A DNA stretch of 10,529 nt from CAYUNA01 sp047629355 (GCA_047629355.1 JBLHWU010000213.1:1-10529); one strand, 5' to 3'. Positions 1 to 5,583 are shown, counted from the stretch's first letter. Numbers and translations are program-made. Notes: generated by a model from the letters alone, not told the origin.

Positions 1-59
1 TATTTTTTAAAAATATTACCCCCAATGTTTTAAGTCTCGGCGCAAGCCCTGTGACAGAT

Positions 60-107
60 GTTTGAAGTTTCCAACTTCAAACCCATATTTTACACGTCTT
101 TGACGTG
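60..107. repeat. Two adjacent perfect hairpins
   Basis: The first hairpin pairs 60-69 (GTTTGAAGTT) with 73-82 across a 3-base loop. The second pairs 93-98 (CACGTC) with 102-107 across TTT. Both are perfect and lie 10 bases apart. Neither is followed by a T-run on the plus strand, so they are not clear terminators for plus-strand transcription. They lie downstream of a possible minus-strand promoter at 187-194, so they could fold in the leader of a gene beyond the left edge. Function unknown. Confidence 0.5.
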
Positions 108-186
108 ATTTACAACAATTAATTCATCAAGACAATTGTAAGACCATTATGCTTAAATGTTGTTAATTTGATGTTGTTTTTCGATA

Positions 187-194
187 CAAAGGTA
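187..194 (-). promoter_or_regulatory. Possible Bacteroidota -7 box, minus strand
   Basis: On the minus strand this reads TACCTTTG, an exact match to the TAnnTTTG -7 box. No good TTG-type -33 element sits about 20 bases upstream. It would direct transcription towards position 1 and off the left edge, through the two hairpins at 60-107. A chance match is possible in such AT-rich DNA. Confidence 0.35.
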
Positions 195-316
195 GAGGTA
201 AATATTTTCTAATTTAATTATTTGCGTTTTTCTAAAATTGTAGGGACTTAGCCAAACTCAATTTTTGAACTTGTTTTTTTGGTCAAATATTTTAACCCTG
301 GCATCCTCGCACAAAG

Positions 317-353
317 CCGCGATATTAGCCCGCATCGCGGAAACCCGCGATAC
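317..353. repeat. GC-rich CCGCGAT repeat cluster
   Basis: CCGCGAT occurs at 317-323, its inverse ATCGCGG at 334-340, and CCGCGATA again at 345-352. This gives a 7-bp hairpin plus a direct repeat inside 37 bases of unusually GC-rich sequence for this region. It lies just past the 3' end of the recombinase remnant. It could be left over from a recombination site or simply be the old flank of a mobile element. No function is shown. Confidence 0.4.
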
Positions 354-363
354 TTCAGCCACG

Positions 364-549
364 TCACAAGATTTGAGTATTGATATAATTGTCCAACGTT
401 CCACGGCTCACTTCAAATATTTTGGCAATGGCAGTTTTGGAGATTTTCTTATCCAAGTAACCGACCAATTGATTGTGATTCTCTTGGAGTTTTTTGTTCA
501 CGGATTTAGAGCCGACAGGGCGACCTAACTTGACGTGCGTATTCCACCG
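364..549 (-). pseudogene. Serine recombinase C-terminal HTH remnant
   Basis: The minus strand encodes about 61 residues ending at a TGA at 366-364. It contains VKLGRPVGSK followed by KTAIAKIFEVSRGTLDNYI. This matches the linker and Hin/resolvase-type helix-turn-helix found at the C-terminus of serine resolvases and invertases, where a 'KLGRP-GS' motif joins the catalytic domain to the DNA-binding domain. The catalytic N-terminal domain is absent. The frame is closed by a TAG at 552-550, while the codons just upstream in the neighbouring frame read VEYARQ, as expected before KLGRP, which points to a frameshift. No start codon is suitable. I read it as a dead fragment of a mobile-element recombinase. 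An inverted-repeat element begins at 578, about where the rest of the gene should continue. Confidence 0.7.
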
Positions 550-577
550 CTACTGACCCCCCCTCTACGATTTTTAC

Positions 578-741
578 TGGTTCTTCGTCACTTTTGGTGA
601 ATTGAATTTTTAATAATCAAAAGAAGCTATTTTAGGTGGCATAACTATTCTAAAAACCAAGCGATTACAATCCTTTAATAAAATTGAAAACCATTTTTTT
701 TCAACCGATTTTTAATTTTCACCAAAAGTGACGAAGAACCA
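578..741. mobile_element. Fold-back (MITE-like) element, 23-bp inverted ends
   Basis: Positions 578-600 and 719-741 are exact inverted copies of 23 bp, enclosing 118 bp of A/T-rich DNA with no reading frame. The outer ends begin GGTTCTTCGTCAC, loosely like ISL3-family termini (family resemblance from memory, not checked). No 8-bp target duplication is visible at the edges. Outside the arms the similarity resumes: GGTGGAATA-GCAC occurs inverted at about 535-548 and direct at 745-758, so the palindrome is larger than the exact core. It could be a non-autonomous transposon, the fused ends of a deleted IS, or an invertible segment served by the neighbouring recombinase. Confidence 0.6.
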
Positions 742-792
742 ATGCCGGTGGAATATGCACTAAGCTCCGAGCATTTTATATTTTCCAAGTTG

Positions 793-827
793 AAGTATCC
801 GATAACCTTATCAGGTATCAGATACTT
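793..827. repeat. Imperfect hairpin
   Basis: AAGTATCCGATA (793-804) pairs with TATCAGATACTT (816-827) with one mismatch. The ACC and GGT next to the loop can extend the stem. It is the first of three hairpins within 175 bases that lack a convincing gene. Function unknown. Confidence 0.45.
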
Positions 828-851
828 TTATAGGACATGTCAAATAGTCCT

Positions 852-901
852 AATCCTGAAAGAATTGAATGTGAATTATATTCAATCTCTTCAGGATTTT
901 T
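852..901 (+). terminator. Hairpin with T-run, terminator-like
   Basis: Positions 852-870 pair with 880-898 over 19 bases with two non-Watson-Crick positions and a 9-base loop. Five T residues follow at 897-901. The shape fits an intrinsic terminator on the plus strand, yet no plus-strand gene ends upstream in this window. It may terminate an unrecognised small transcript or be part of a decayed mobile-element end. A shorter perfect hairpin (950-955 with 959-964) follows. Confidence 0.4.
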
Positions 902-949
902 GCGTTTCATTAAATGCTCCCCGAATTGCATTCAGGGTTATTCATATCC

Positions 950-964
950 ATCCACTTCGTGGAT
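950..964. repeat. Small perfect hairpin
   Basis: ATCCAC (950-955) pairs perfectly with GTGGAT (959-964) across TTC. It is the last of the hairpin run that starts at 793. Confidence 0.4.
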
Positions 965-1508
965 AGGTAATCAGAGTAAAACTTTTAGGTTCTTTGATAA
1001 GTAACGCGTAGTAATTGAATGCCCTAAAATCTAAGTTTGTTAATCAAGACGTACTTTTTCACTACCCCTTATTTTTAGCGAACAGAGTAGACGGTATTAA
1101 GAAAGTACCCGCTACTGCAAACTTTACAATCACGAGATTTATCAAAAAACAAATAGTTTAGGACTTAACTTGGTCTGTATAAAATTAAGTGTAATAATCT
1201 GGTAGTCCGTATTTTGTGTTAAAATTTTATGCAAAAGGGTCTAATGAAAAAGGTATTATTTTAGAGAAAGAATCAATGGTTTTCTTTATACTACCTAAAA
1301 CCTTTATGGATAATGGACTCTAAGTATTACATCTTTAAATGTTGTTAAAAATGACACAATTTTTTGTCGCTAAAACAATAGGACTTTTGCATAAAATATT
1401 GTCACAATATAATGATTATCAATAATTTACAAACTAATTACACACGCCAACTTAACAGCAATGGAGCTATCGGATACCTTTATAAAATTCAGCGAACATA
1501 ATTTTCAC
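965..1508. other. Gene-free stretch, probably decayed DNA
   Basis: I find no reading frame with recognisable protein features on either strand across these roughly 540 bases. The only short plus-strand frames (for example from about 1276) are under 20 codons. The only structure I see is the wide inverted repeat listed separately (1224-1237 with 1384-1397). No hairpin plus T-run terminates the methyltransferase gene that ends at 1509. Confidence 0.5.
1224..1397. repeat. 14-bp inverted repeat around a 146-bp spacer
   Basis: ATTTTATGCAAAAG at 1224-1237 recurs exactly inverted at 1384-1397. Both copies have G-rich outer bases (GGGTCT after the left copy, GGAC before the right). These outer ends face each other, so if they are insertion-sequence ends they would belong to two separate elements or to a rearranged one, not to a single element spanning 1224-1397. 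No transposase is present. Confidence 0.4.
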
Positions 1509-2252
1509 CTACTTCACAAAGCTTATTTTTAAAATTAATCGAAAGAAAAATGCTCGCCGAATATTAAGATTGGAAAAGTCGGCTTCCTTTAAAATAGCGA
1601 CTAATTCTCTTTTTGTAAATGCTCGTTGAATCGCCAACAATCCATCCTCACGCGTCAATTTACTAAAACCCAACAGCGGCGAAAATAGCTTAAAAAGCCC
1701 AAAAGCCAATCTATTCCTTTCCAATTCACTGACAATAAACGCTAATTTCACAAATGGTCTTTGCTTATTAACAAACCTTACAACTTCCTGATTGTCAAAA
1801 TGATATAAAAAATGAGAACCCATTAAAATATCACATTCCGGCAGTTGAAAATCAGCAGTCAGTAAATTGGCTTGCTCGAATTTAATTTCAGGAAAAACAA
1901 GCGCATTTTTAGTAGCTAAAGCTAAAGAATTTGCATTGCCATCAATGCCCAGAAAGGTCGCTTGCATGCCTTTTTTTCTAAAAGCTTTCGCTAAAAATAG
2001 CAAAATATCACCGCCACCACATCCAATATCAATAATGTGAACAGATTGCTGTTTACCCGTTTTGACTATTCCAAAAACAGCCTTTTTAACCGCCCAATAA
2101 TTGCCCAAAAAACAGTTAATGGTAGCCAATTCAGCAAGTGTTTGATAAAGGGTATTTCCTTTCAAAGTTAAATTATCAAGCTGCTCTTTTTGTTTGGAAC
2201 GGTACTGCAAATCGGGATATATTAGATTTAAAGAAGTGTCTTCTTCAAACAT
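1509..2252 (-). CDS. Class I SAM-dependent methyltransferase
   Basis: This 247-residue cytoplasmic protein transfers a methyl group from S-adenosylmethionine to an unknown acceptor. Residues 74-84 (IDIGCGGGDIL) form the glycine-rich SAM-binding motif I, Asp104 in FLGIDGN is the expected ribose-binding acidic residue, and CDILMGSHFLYHF (140-152) is the motif IV region. The N-terminus (LDNLTLKGNTLYQTLAELA) and the later segment SELERNRLAFGLFKLF with LTREDGLLAIQRAFTKREL resemble, from memory, methyltransferases encoded beside type III polyketide synthases and FAD-dependent oxidoreductases. Those partners are not seen here, although the left flank is decayed and the right neighbour is etfB, so the substrate is open. 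The start at 2252 gives a full-length N-terminus. An upstream ATG eight bases earlier is out of frame. The gene is divergent from etfBA, with a palindrome between them. Confidence 0.85.
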   Translation of the reverse strand: MFEEDTSLNLIYPDLQYRSKQKEQLDNLTLKGNTLYQTLAELATINCFLGNYWAVKKAVFGIVKTGKQQSVHIIDIGCGGGDILLFLAKAFRKKGMQATFLGIDGNANSLALATKNALVFPEIKFEQANLLTADFQLPECDILMGSHFLYHFDNQEVVRFVNKQRPFVKLAFIVSELERNRLAFGLFKLFSPLLGFSKLTREDGLLAIQRAFTKRELVAILKEADFSNLNIRRAFFFRLILKISFVK

Positions 2253-2343
2253 TTCGGCATTACTTTTAGTTTAGATGTTGTCTAAAGCTGTTTCAAAACT
2301 GGCTTTTCGATAAAATTAAATTAGTCTAAAAACAGTCAAAAAC

Positions 2344-2352
2344 AAAATCTAG
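2344..2352 (-). promoter_or_regulatory. Possible promoter -7 box for the methyltransferase
   Basis: Read on the minus strand this is TAGATTTTG, one base longer than TAnnTTTG. It lies about 92 bases before the methyltransferase start and overlaps one arm of the palindrome at 2348-2367. No clear -33 element is seen, so the assignment is weak. Confidence 0.3.
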
Positions 2353-2367
2353 CGAAAATTCGCTAGA
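2348..2367. promoter_or_regulatory. Palindrome between divergent genes, operator-like
   Basis: TCTAGCGAA and TTCGCTAGA form a perfect 9-bp inverted repeat around AA. It sits between the divergent methyltransferase and etfB genes, directly upstream of the predicted etfB -33 element (2371) and overlapping the possible -7 box of the methyltransferase. This position suits a dimeric regulator acting on both genes. No T-run follows on either strand, so a terminator is less likely. Confidence 0.45.
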
Positions 2368-2370
2368 CAT

Positions 2371-2403
2371 TTTGGTGGTTTTTACATTTTTAACCTATAT
2401 TTG
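2371..2403 (+). promoter_or_regulatory. Promoter for etfBA
   Basis: TATATTTG at 2396-2403 matches the TAnnTTTG -7 box exactly, and TTTG at 2371-2374 lies 21 bases upstream as a -33 element. Transcription would start near 2410, giving a leader of about 230 bases before the etfB ATG. Most of that leader is repeat copy A (2429-2602). Confidence 0.55.
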
Positions 2404-2428
2404 CAGTCATTTACAAAAAAGACCATTA

Positions 2429-2602
2429 TTTAACGGAAGAAGAAAAAAAACTCCACCATCTATCAAGTATTTCTTTGGCCTTTATTTCCACTTTTGAAAG
2501 AGTAATTATATAAAGATAACTCTTAATTCAAAAGTAAAAATTAAAAATTAAAACCAAAATAAATGTTGCTATAGTTTGGATTCATTCTTTTATCGTTGCT
2601 AA
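2429..2602 (+). repeat. Dispersed repeat, copy A (internally deleted)
   Basis: This segment lies in the etfB leader and shares with copy C (5317-5583) the left part ACTCCA-CATCTATCAAG, the middle ACTTTTGAAA...TTCAAAAGTAAA, and the right part CCAAAATAAATGTTGCTA. Its right end, TTTTATCGTTGCTAA, matches the end of copy B (TTTTACCGTTACTAA) at 13 of 15 bases. It lacks the internal stretch of about 70 bases containing CCGCAAGCGG, and also the CATTTCGACCGAAGTGG block. A central imperfect hairpin (about 2491-2534) is retained. Boundaries are approximate. No coding capacity is seen. Confidence 0.7.
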
Positions 2603-2643
2603 CCAATTTATAAATAGACTTTATTTTACCAAATATTTGAAAT

Positions 2644-3387
2644 ATGAAATTTCTTGTTTGCATTACAAAAACGCCCGAAACGACTTCAAAAATCGGCTTC
2701 ACAAATGGCGGTACAGAATTTGACACCAACGGTATCAAGTACATCATGAATCCTTATGATGAATGGTATGCTTTGGTGCGCGCAATAGAATTAAAAGAAG
2801 CAAATGCCGGTAGTACAGTAACGGTGTTGAACGTTGGAGATGCCAGCAATGACGCGGTTATCCGTAAAGCTTTAGCTATCGGCGCAGACAATGCTGTCCG
2901 TATCAACGCTGACCCAAAAAGCTCGCTGTATATCGCTAAACAAATTGCAGAACACGCTAAAAGTGAAGGTTACGATGCAATTTTCTGCGGAAAAGAAAGC
3001 ATTGACTACAACGGTAGCGAAGTAGGTGCAATGATTGCTGAATTTTTAGATATGCCATTTATTTCCTTCGCGAGCAGCATGGATTTAGCAGGAAATACCG
3101 CAACCTTATCACGTGATATTGAAGGTGGTGAAGAAGTATTGGAAGTAGATACACCATTCGTGTTGAGTGCAGCGAAAGGTTTGGCAGAGCAGCGTATTCC
3201 AAACATGCGCGGCATTATGATGGCAAAACGCAAGCCTTTATCTGTTGTCGAACCAGTTGAATTCGCAGATTATGCAGTACCCATTCATTTTGAATTACCA
3301 CCAGCTAAAACAGGTGTGAAATTAGTGGCTGCTGATGATATGGACGAATTGGTGCGATTGCTTCATGAAGAAGCGAAAGTTATCTAA
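2644..3387 (+). CDS. etfB: Electron transfer flavoprotein, beta subunit
   Basis: This 247-residue protein is the small subunit of electron transfer flavoprotein. With EtfA it forms a soluble heterodimer (one FAD, plus AMP held by the beta subunit) that accepts electrons from acyl-CoA and related dehydrogenases and passes them to ETF-quinone oxidoreductase. The N-terminus MKFLVCITKTPET is typical of the family. GKESIDYNGSEVGAMIAEFL (116-135) lies in the nucleotide-binding fold. SRDIEGGEEVLEVDTPFVLS (156-175) fits the ETF-beta signature. Length is normal for the family. The ATG at 2644 follows an A/T-rich leader with no Shine-Dalgarno sequence, as is usual in Bacteroidota. etfA follows 85 bases later on the same strand. 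Expression probably starts from 2371-2403. No truncation is visible. Confidence 0.96.
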   Translation: MKFLVCITKTPETTSKIGFTNGGTEFDTNGIKYIMNPYDEWYALVRAIELKEANAGSTVTVLNVGDASNDAVIRKALAIGADNAVRINADPKSSLYIAKQIAEHAKSEGYDAIFCGKESIDYNGSEVGAMIAEFLDMPFISFASSMDLAGNTATLSRDIEGGEEVLEVDTPFVLSAAKGLAEQRIPNMRGIMMAKRKPLSVVEPVEFADYAVPIHFELPPAKTGVKLVAADDMDELVRLLHEEAKVI

Positions 3388-3472
3388 TGATTTCGATTAT
3401 TAAATAAACTTGATTTGAGAAGCGCAGCGCGCATTTTTGATTCTTATTTTTTAATTCTAAATTAAAAAAATT

Positions 3473-4429
3473 ATGGTTTTAGTTTTTGCAGAAACTCAAA
3501 AAGGAAAATTCAAAAAAGCTGCTTTCGAAGCAGTGACTTATGGATATAAAACGGCCCAAGCAATGGGTACAAATTGTGTAGCATTGACCATTGGAGCAGT
3601 AGAAGATGCAGGTCTATTGGGTAAATATGGTGCATCAAAGGTGCTCAATATGAGCGATGAGGTATTGAATAATTTTGATAGCCAAACTTACACAGCGGCA
3701 ATTGCTGGTGCAGCAGATTCAATAGGTGCAAACGTGGTCATCATTTGTCATACGGCAACTGGGAAATCATTGTTGGGTCGATTGGCAGCACGCATGAACG
3801 CAGGTTCGGTTGCAGGTGTCAAAACGGTGCCAACTATTGATGATGGTTTCAAAGTTAAAAAAGGGGTATTCTCTGGAAAAGCCGTAGCAACTTATGAAGT
3901 ATCATCAGACAACAAAGTATTGTCGTTGATGGGTAATGAAGTGCCACCAGAGGAAGTTGGTAGCGCAGTTGCGGTTGAAAATATCTCCGTTACTTTGCCA
4001 GCCAATCGCGTGCGAGTAAAAGAAGTGAAAACGGTTGATGGCATCGTGCCATTGCCAGAAGCAGAATTGGTAGTATCGGCAGGTCGTGGTATGAAAGGTC
4101 CGGAAAACTGGGGAATCATCGAAGATTTGGCGAAGACTTTGGGTGCAACAACGGCTTGTTCTCGCCCTGTTTCGGATACGGGTTGGAGACCTCACCACGA
4201 ACACGTTGGACAAACAGGTGTGGCGATTCGTCCAAACTTGTACATCGCAGCGGGTATTTCTGGTGCAATTCAGCACTTGGCGGGTGTCAATAGTTCAAAA
4301 GTAATCGTGGTTATCAACAAGGACCCGGAAGCTCCGTTTTTCAAAGCGGCGGATTATGGTGTAGTTGGCGATTTGTTTGATATCGTTCCGGCGTTGAATG
4401 CGGCATTGAAGAAACATAAAGCAGCGTAA
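3473..4429 (+). CDS. etfA: Electron transfer flavoprotein, alpha subunit
   Basis: This 318-residue protein is the FAD-carrying large subunit, the partner of EtfB. The N-terminal half (about 1-185) is the ETF domain that packs on EtfB. The C-terminal half is the FAD-binding domain: SAGRGMKGPENW (202-213), RPVSDTGW (231-238), GQTG (246-249), and the ETF-alpha signature LYIAAGISGAIQHLAG (256-271) running to VIVVIN. Here the residue before IN is Val where the usual pattern has Ala, a conservative change. INKDPEAPFFKAADYG (281-296) is the conserved C-terminal segment. Length is normal. It is co-oriented with etfB and followed by a strong terminator, so the two form a bicistronic operon. No dehydrogenase or ETF-quinone oxidoreductase gene lies nearby. 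The 85-base gap holds only a small GCGC-AGC-GCGC inverted repeat (3422-3432). Confidence 0.97.
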   Translation: MVLVFAETQKGKFKKAAFEAVTYGYKTAQAMGTNCVALTIGAVEDAGLLGKYGASKVLNMSDEVLNNFDSQTYTAAIAGAADSIGANVVIICHTATGKSLLGRLAARMNAGSVAGVKTVPTIDDGFKVKKGVFSGKAVATYEVSSDNKVLSLMGNEVPPEEVGSAVAVENISVTLPANRVRVKEVKTVDGIVPLPEAELVVSAGRGMKGPENWGIIEDLAKTLGATTACSRPVSDTGWRPHHEHVGQTGVAIRPNLYIAAGISGAIQHLAGVNSSKVIVVINKDPEAPFFKAADYGVVGDLFDIVPALNAALKKHKAA

Positions 4430-4490
4430 TGTTAAGGTTTCTTTGCTGAATGGCTTTATTGTTAGACAGCTTTTGAAATTTTAAAAATAT

Positions 4491-4529
4491 AAAAAGGGCG
4501 ACTTTCTTTTGGGAAGGTTGCCCTTTTTT
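4491..4529 (+). terminator. Intrinsic terminator after etfA
   Basis: Positions 4492-4506 (AAAAGGGCGACTTTC) pair with 4513-4527, with 13 Watson-Crick pairs and the remainder G-U type, across a 6-base loop. A T-run starts at 4524 and continues T-rich past 4540. It lies 62 bases after the etfA stop and closes the etfBA operon. Confidence 0.88.
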
Positions 4530-4599
4530 ATTTTTATTTTTATTAATATTAGCGAGAATAGTATTCGCTTTTATTAAAATTCGTACCTCCATTGTTTCT

Positions 4600-4607
4600 T
4601 AGATTTG
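4600..4607 (+). promoter_or_regulatory. -7 promoter box before the signal-peptide remnant
   Basis: TAGATTTG matches the TAnnTTTG -7 box exactly and lies 11 bases before the ATG at 4619, which would give a leader of only a few bases. No strong -33 TTG is seen at the expected distance. It suggests the small remnant was once, and may still be, transcribed. Confidence 0.45.
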
Positions 4608-4618
4608 CTCAAAAATAC

Positions 4619-4747
4619 ATGAAACAATTCTATCTCTTTTCCTTAATAATTTTATTCTCCTTAAAAATTGATGCACAAATTGATGCACAAATTGATGCAC
4701 AAATTGATGCATAAATTGCTGAAAAATATTCTATTAACCATCTGTAA
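4619..4747 (+). pseudogene. Signal-peptide-only remnant of a secreted protein gene
   Basis: An ATG at 4619 opens a 31-codon frame: MKQFYLFSLIILFSLKIDAQ, then two more IDAQ units, then IDA and a stop at 4712-4714. A Lys near the N-terminus, a hydrophobic core of about 11 residues and an A-Q junction make this look like a Bacteroidota type I signal peptide cleaved before Gln. The cleavage-site codons are multiplied by a 12-bp tandem repeat. The stop comes from CAA changed to TAA in the last unit. Reading on in frame gives only IAEKYSINHL before a second stop at 4745-4747, and repeat copy B follows soon after. I read it as the 5' stub of a lost exported protein. A functional tiny peptide cannot be excluded. 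Confidence 0.6.
4665..4718 (+). repeat. 12-bp tandem repeat, 4.5 units
   Basis: AAATTGATGCAC is repeated at 4665, 4677 and 4689, then at 4701 with a final C-to-T change, then as a half unit AAATTG to 4718. The period is a multiple of three, so changes in copy number keep the frame and only lengthen the IDAQ run at the signal-peptide cleavage site. There are no spacers, which rules out a CRISPR array. Confidence 0.95.
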
Positions 4748-4776
4748 CTTTGTCCGATTAATAAGGGGCCAGACCA

Positions 4777-4991
4777 TTTAGCAAACCCATCCGCAAGCGG
4801 TTCTCTACGTTGAAAATATTTTAGGAATCTCTTCTGCTACGCACCACTTCGTTCCTACTTTTGAAACAGTCATTATGTAGGGATAATTCCTAGTTAAAAA
4901 GTAAACATCTTTTGTCATTTCGACCGAAGTGGAGAAAAAGAACAAAATAAACGTTGTTAAATGGTGAAATTATTATTTTACCGTTACTAAG
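4777..4991 (+). repeat. Dispersed repeat, copy B
   Basis: From 4777 this matches copy C (from 5369) almost base for base over about 198 bases: the CCGCAAGCGG hairpin (4791-4800), TTTTAGGAATCTCTTCTGCT, CCACTTCGTTCCTACTTTTG, TCATTTCGACCGAAGTGG and AAATGGTGAAATTATT. It ends in ACCGTTACTAAG (4980-4991), which is the exact inverse of the start of copy C (5317-5328). The left 50 bases present in A and C are missing or unrecognisable here, so B looks 5'-truncated. The CATTTCGACCGAAGTGG stretch resembles short sequences I recall as common between genes in this phylum (from memory). Confidence 0.8.
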
Positions 4992-5316
4992 AGAGATTAA
5001 CTTCATTTGAGAAAGAGTATTTCCACAAACATATTGTTATGTACATAACAATGTAATTACGCATTAGTCTAAGCTATTGAATCGTTTTTACTTATTTAAT
5101 TCCTACTTCCTCTGTTGTACACATTTTCCCCTAAAGAACAGCCAGCCCGTCATTTTCGGCGGCTGGAGAGTAGATTTAGAAGAGATAAAAATTATATTTT
5201 TTACAAAAAAATCCCTCTTTAATAATAAAAAAAAGATTTATTGCGAAAACACAAATAATATTTCTCTACCTTGCACCTATTACAATTAAAATTATCTTTT
5301 CTCTTAAATTATTAAA
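4992..5316. other. Gene-free spacer between repeat copies B and C
   Basis: No credible gene is seen. A 70-codon plus-strand frame from 5077 has low-complexity, Phe/Asn/Lys-rich composition and no domain. The stretch holds a perfect 20-bp palindrome (5033-5052), a 6-bp hairpin CCAGCC/GGCTGG (5142-5147 with 5161-5166) and a weak promoter-like pair, TTG at 5241 and TACCTTG at 5267. It is bounded by the inverted 12-mers ACCGTTACTAAG and CTTAGTAACGGT, which belong to the ends of the two repeats. Confidence 0.5.
5033..5052. promoter_or_regulatory. Perfect 20-bp palindrome, operator-like
   Basis: ATTGTTATGT (5033-5042) is followed directly by its exact inverse ACATAACAAT (5043-5052). An uninterrupted perfect palindrome of this length suits a symmetric dimeric regulator. 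No gene starts within 800 bases on the plus strand, so the target is unclear. It may be the remnant of a regulated gene that has decayed. Confidence 0.45.
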
Positions 5317-5583
5317 CTTAGTAACGGTCAAAAAATAACTCCACTATCTATCAAGTATTTCTTTAGCCTTTAGCCAACCCATCCGCAAGCGGTTCTCTAC
5401 GTTGAAAAGATTTTAGGAATCTCTTCTGCTACGCACCACTTCGTTCCTACTTTTGAAATAGTCAGTATGTAGAGATAACGCTTATTTCAAAAGTAAATAT
5501 CTCTTATCATTTCGACCGAAGTGGAAAAAAGACCAAAATAAATGTTGCTAAATGGTGAAATTATTCTTTGACCATATACTTAG
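5317..5583 (+). repeat. Dispersed repeat, copy C (most complete)
   Basis: This copy begins CTTAGTAACGGTCAAA and ends TTTGACCATATACTTAG, so the ends are imperfect inverted repeats with a GGTCAAA/TTTGACC core. Inside are CCGCAAGCGG (5383-5392) and a nested stem-loop. The outer stem is CCACTTCG (5436-5443) with CGAAGTGG (5517-5524). The inner stem is the exact 13-bp pair TACTTTTGAAATA (5448-5460) with its inverse (5483-5495). The left third matches copy A and the right two thirds match copy B, which links the family. It is about 267 bp with no coding capacity, like a non-autonomous transposon or a structured intergenic repeat. Confidence 0.78.

Noticed and set aside
265..528. 87-codon plus-strand frame
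   Set aside because: It is antisense to the serine recombinase remnant, whose minus-strand translation has recognisable motifs. The plus-strand protein has none.
579..740. Intact insertion sequence
   Set aside because: There is no transposase between the inverted arms and no target-site duplication at the edges, so only a non-autonomous or remnant element can be supported.
742..966. 74-codon plus-strand frame
   Set aside because: It is built over the hairpin cluster, has no domain or leader, and its start lies at the edge of the fold-back element.
2541..2747. 68-codon minus-strand frame across the etfB start
   Set aside because: It overlaps the repeat, the leader and the beginning of etfB, and has no independent features.
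3892..4592. Minus-strand frames of 75-123 codons over and after etfA
   Set aside because: Antisense shadows of etfA. The last one also runs through the terminator hairpin.
4665..4718. Possible CRISPR-like array
   Set aside because: The 12-bp units are contiguous with no spacers and encode an in-frame IDAQ run, so this is a simple tandem repeat.
5077..5289. 70-codon plus-strand frame
   Set aside because: Composition is that of AT-rich non-coding DNA, there is no domain or signal peptide, and it spans a hairpin and a promoter-like site.
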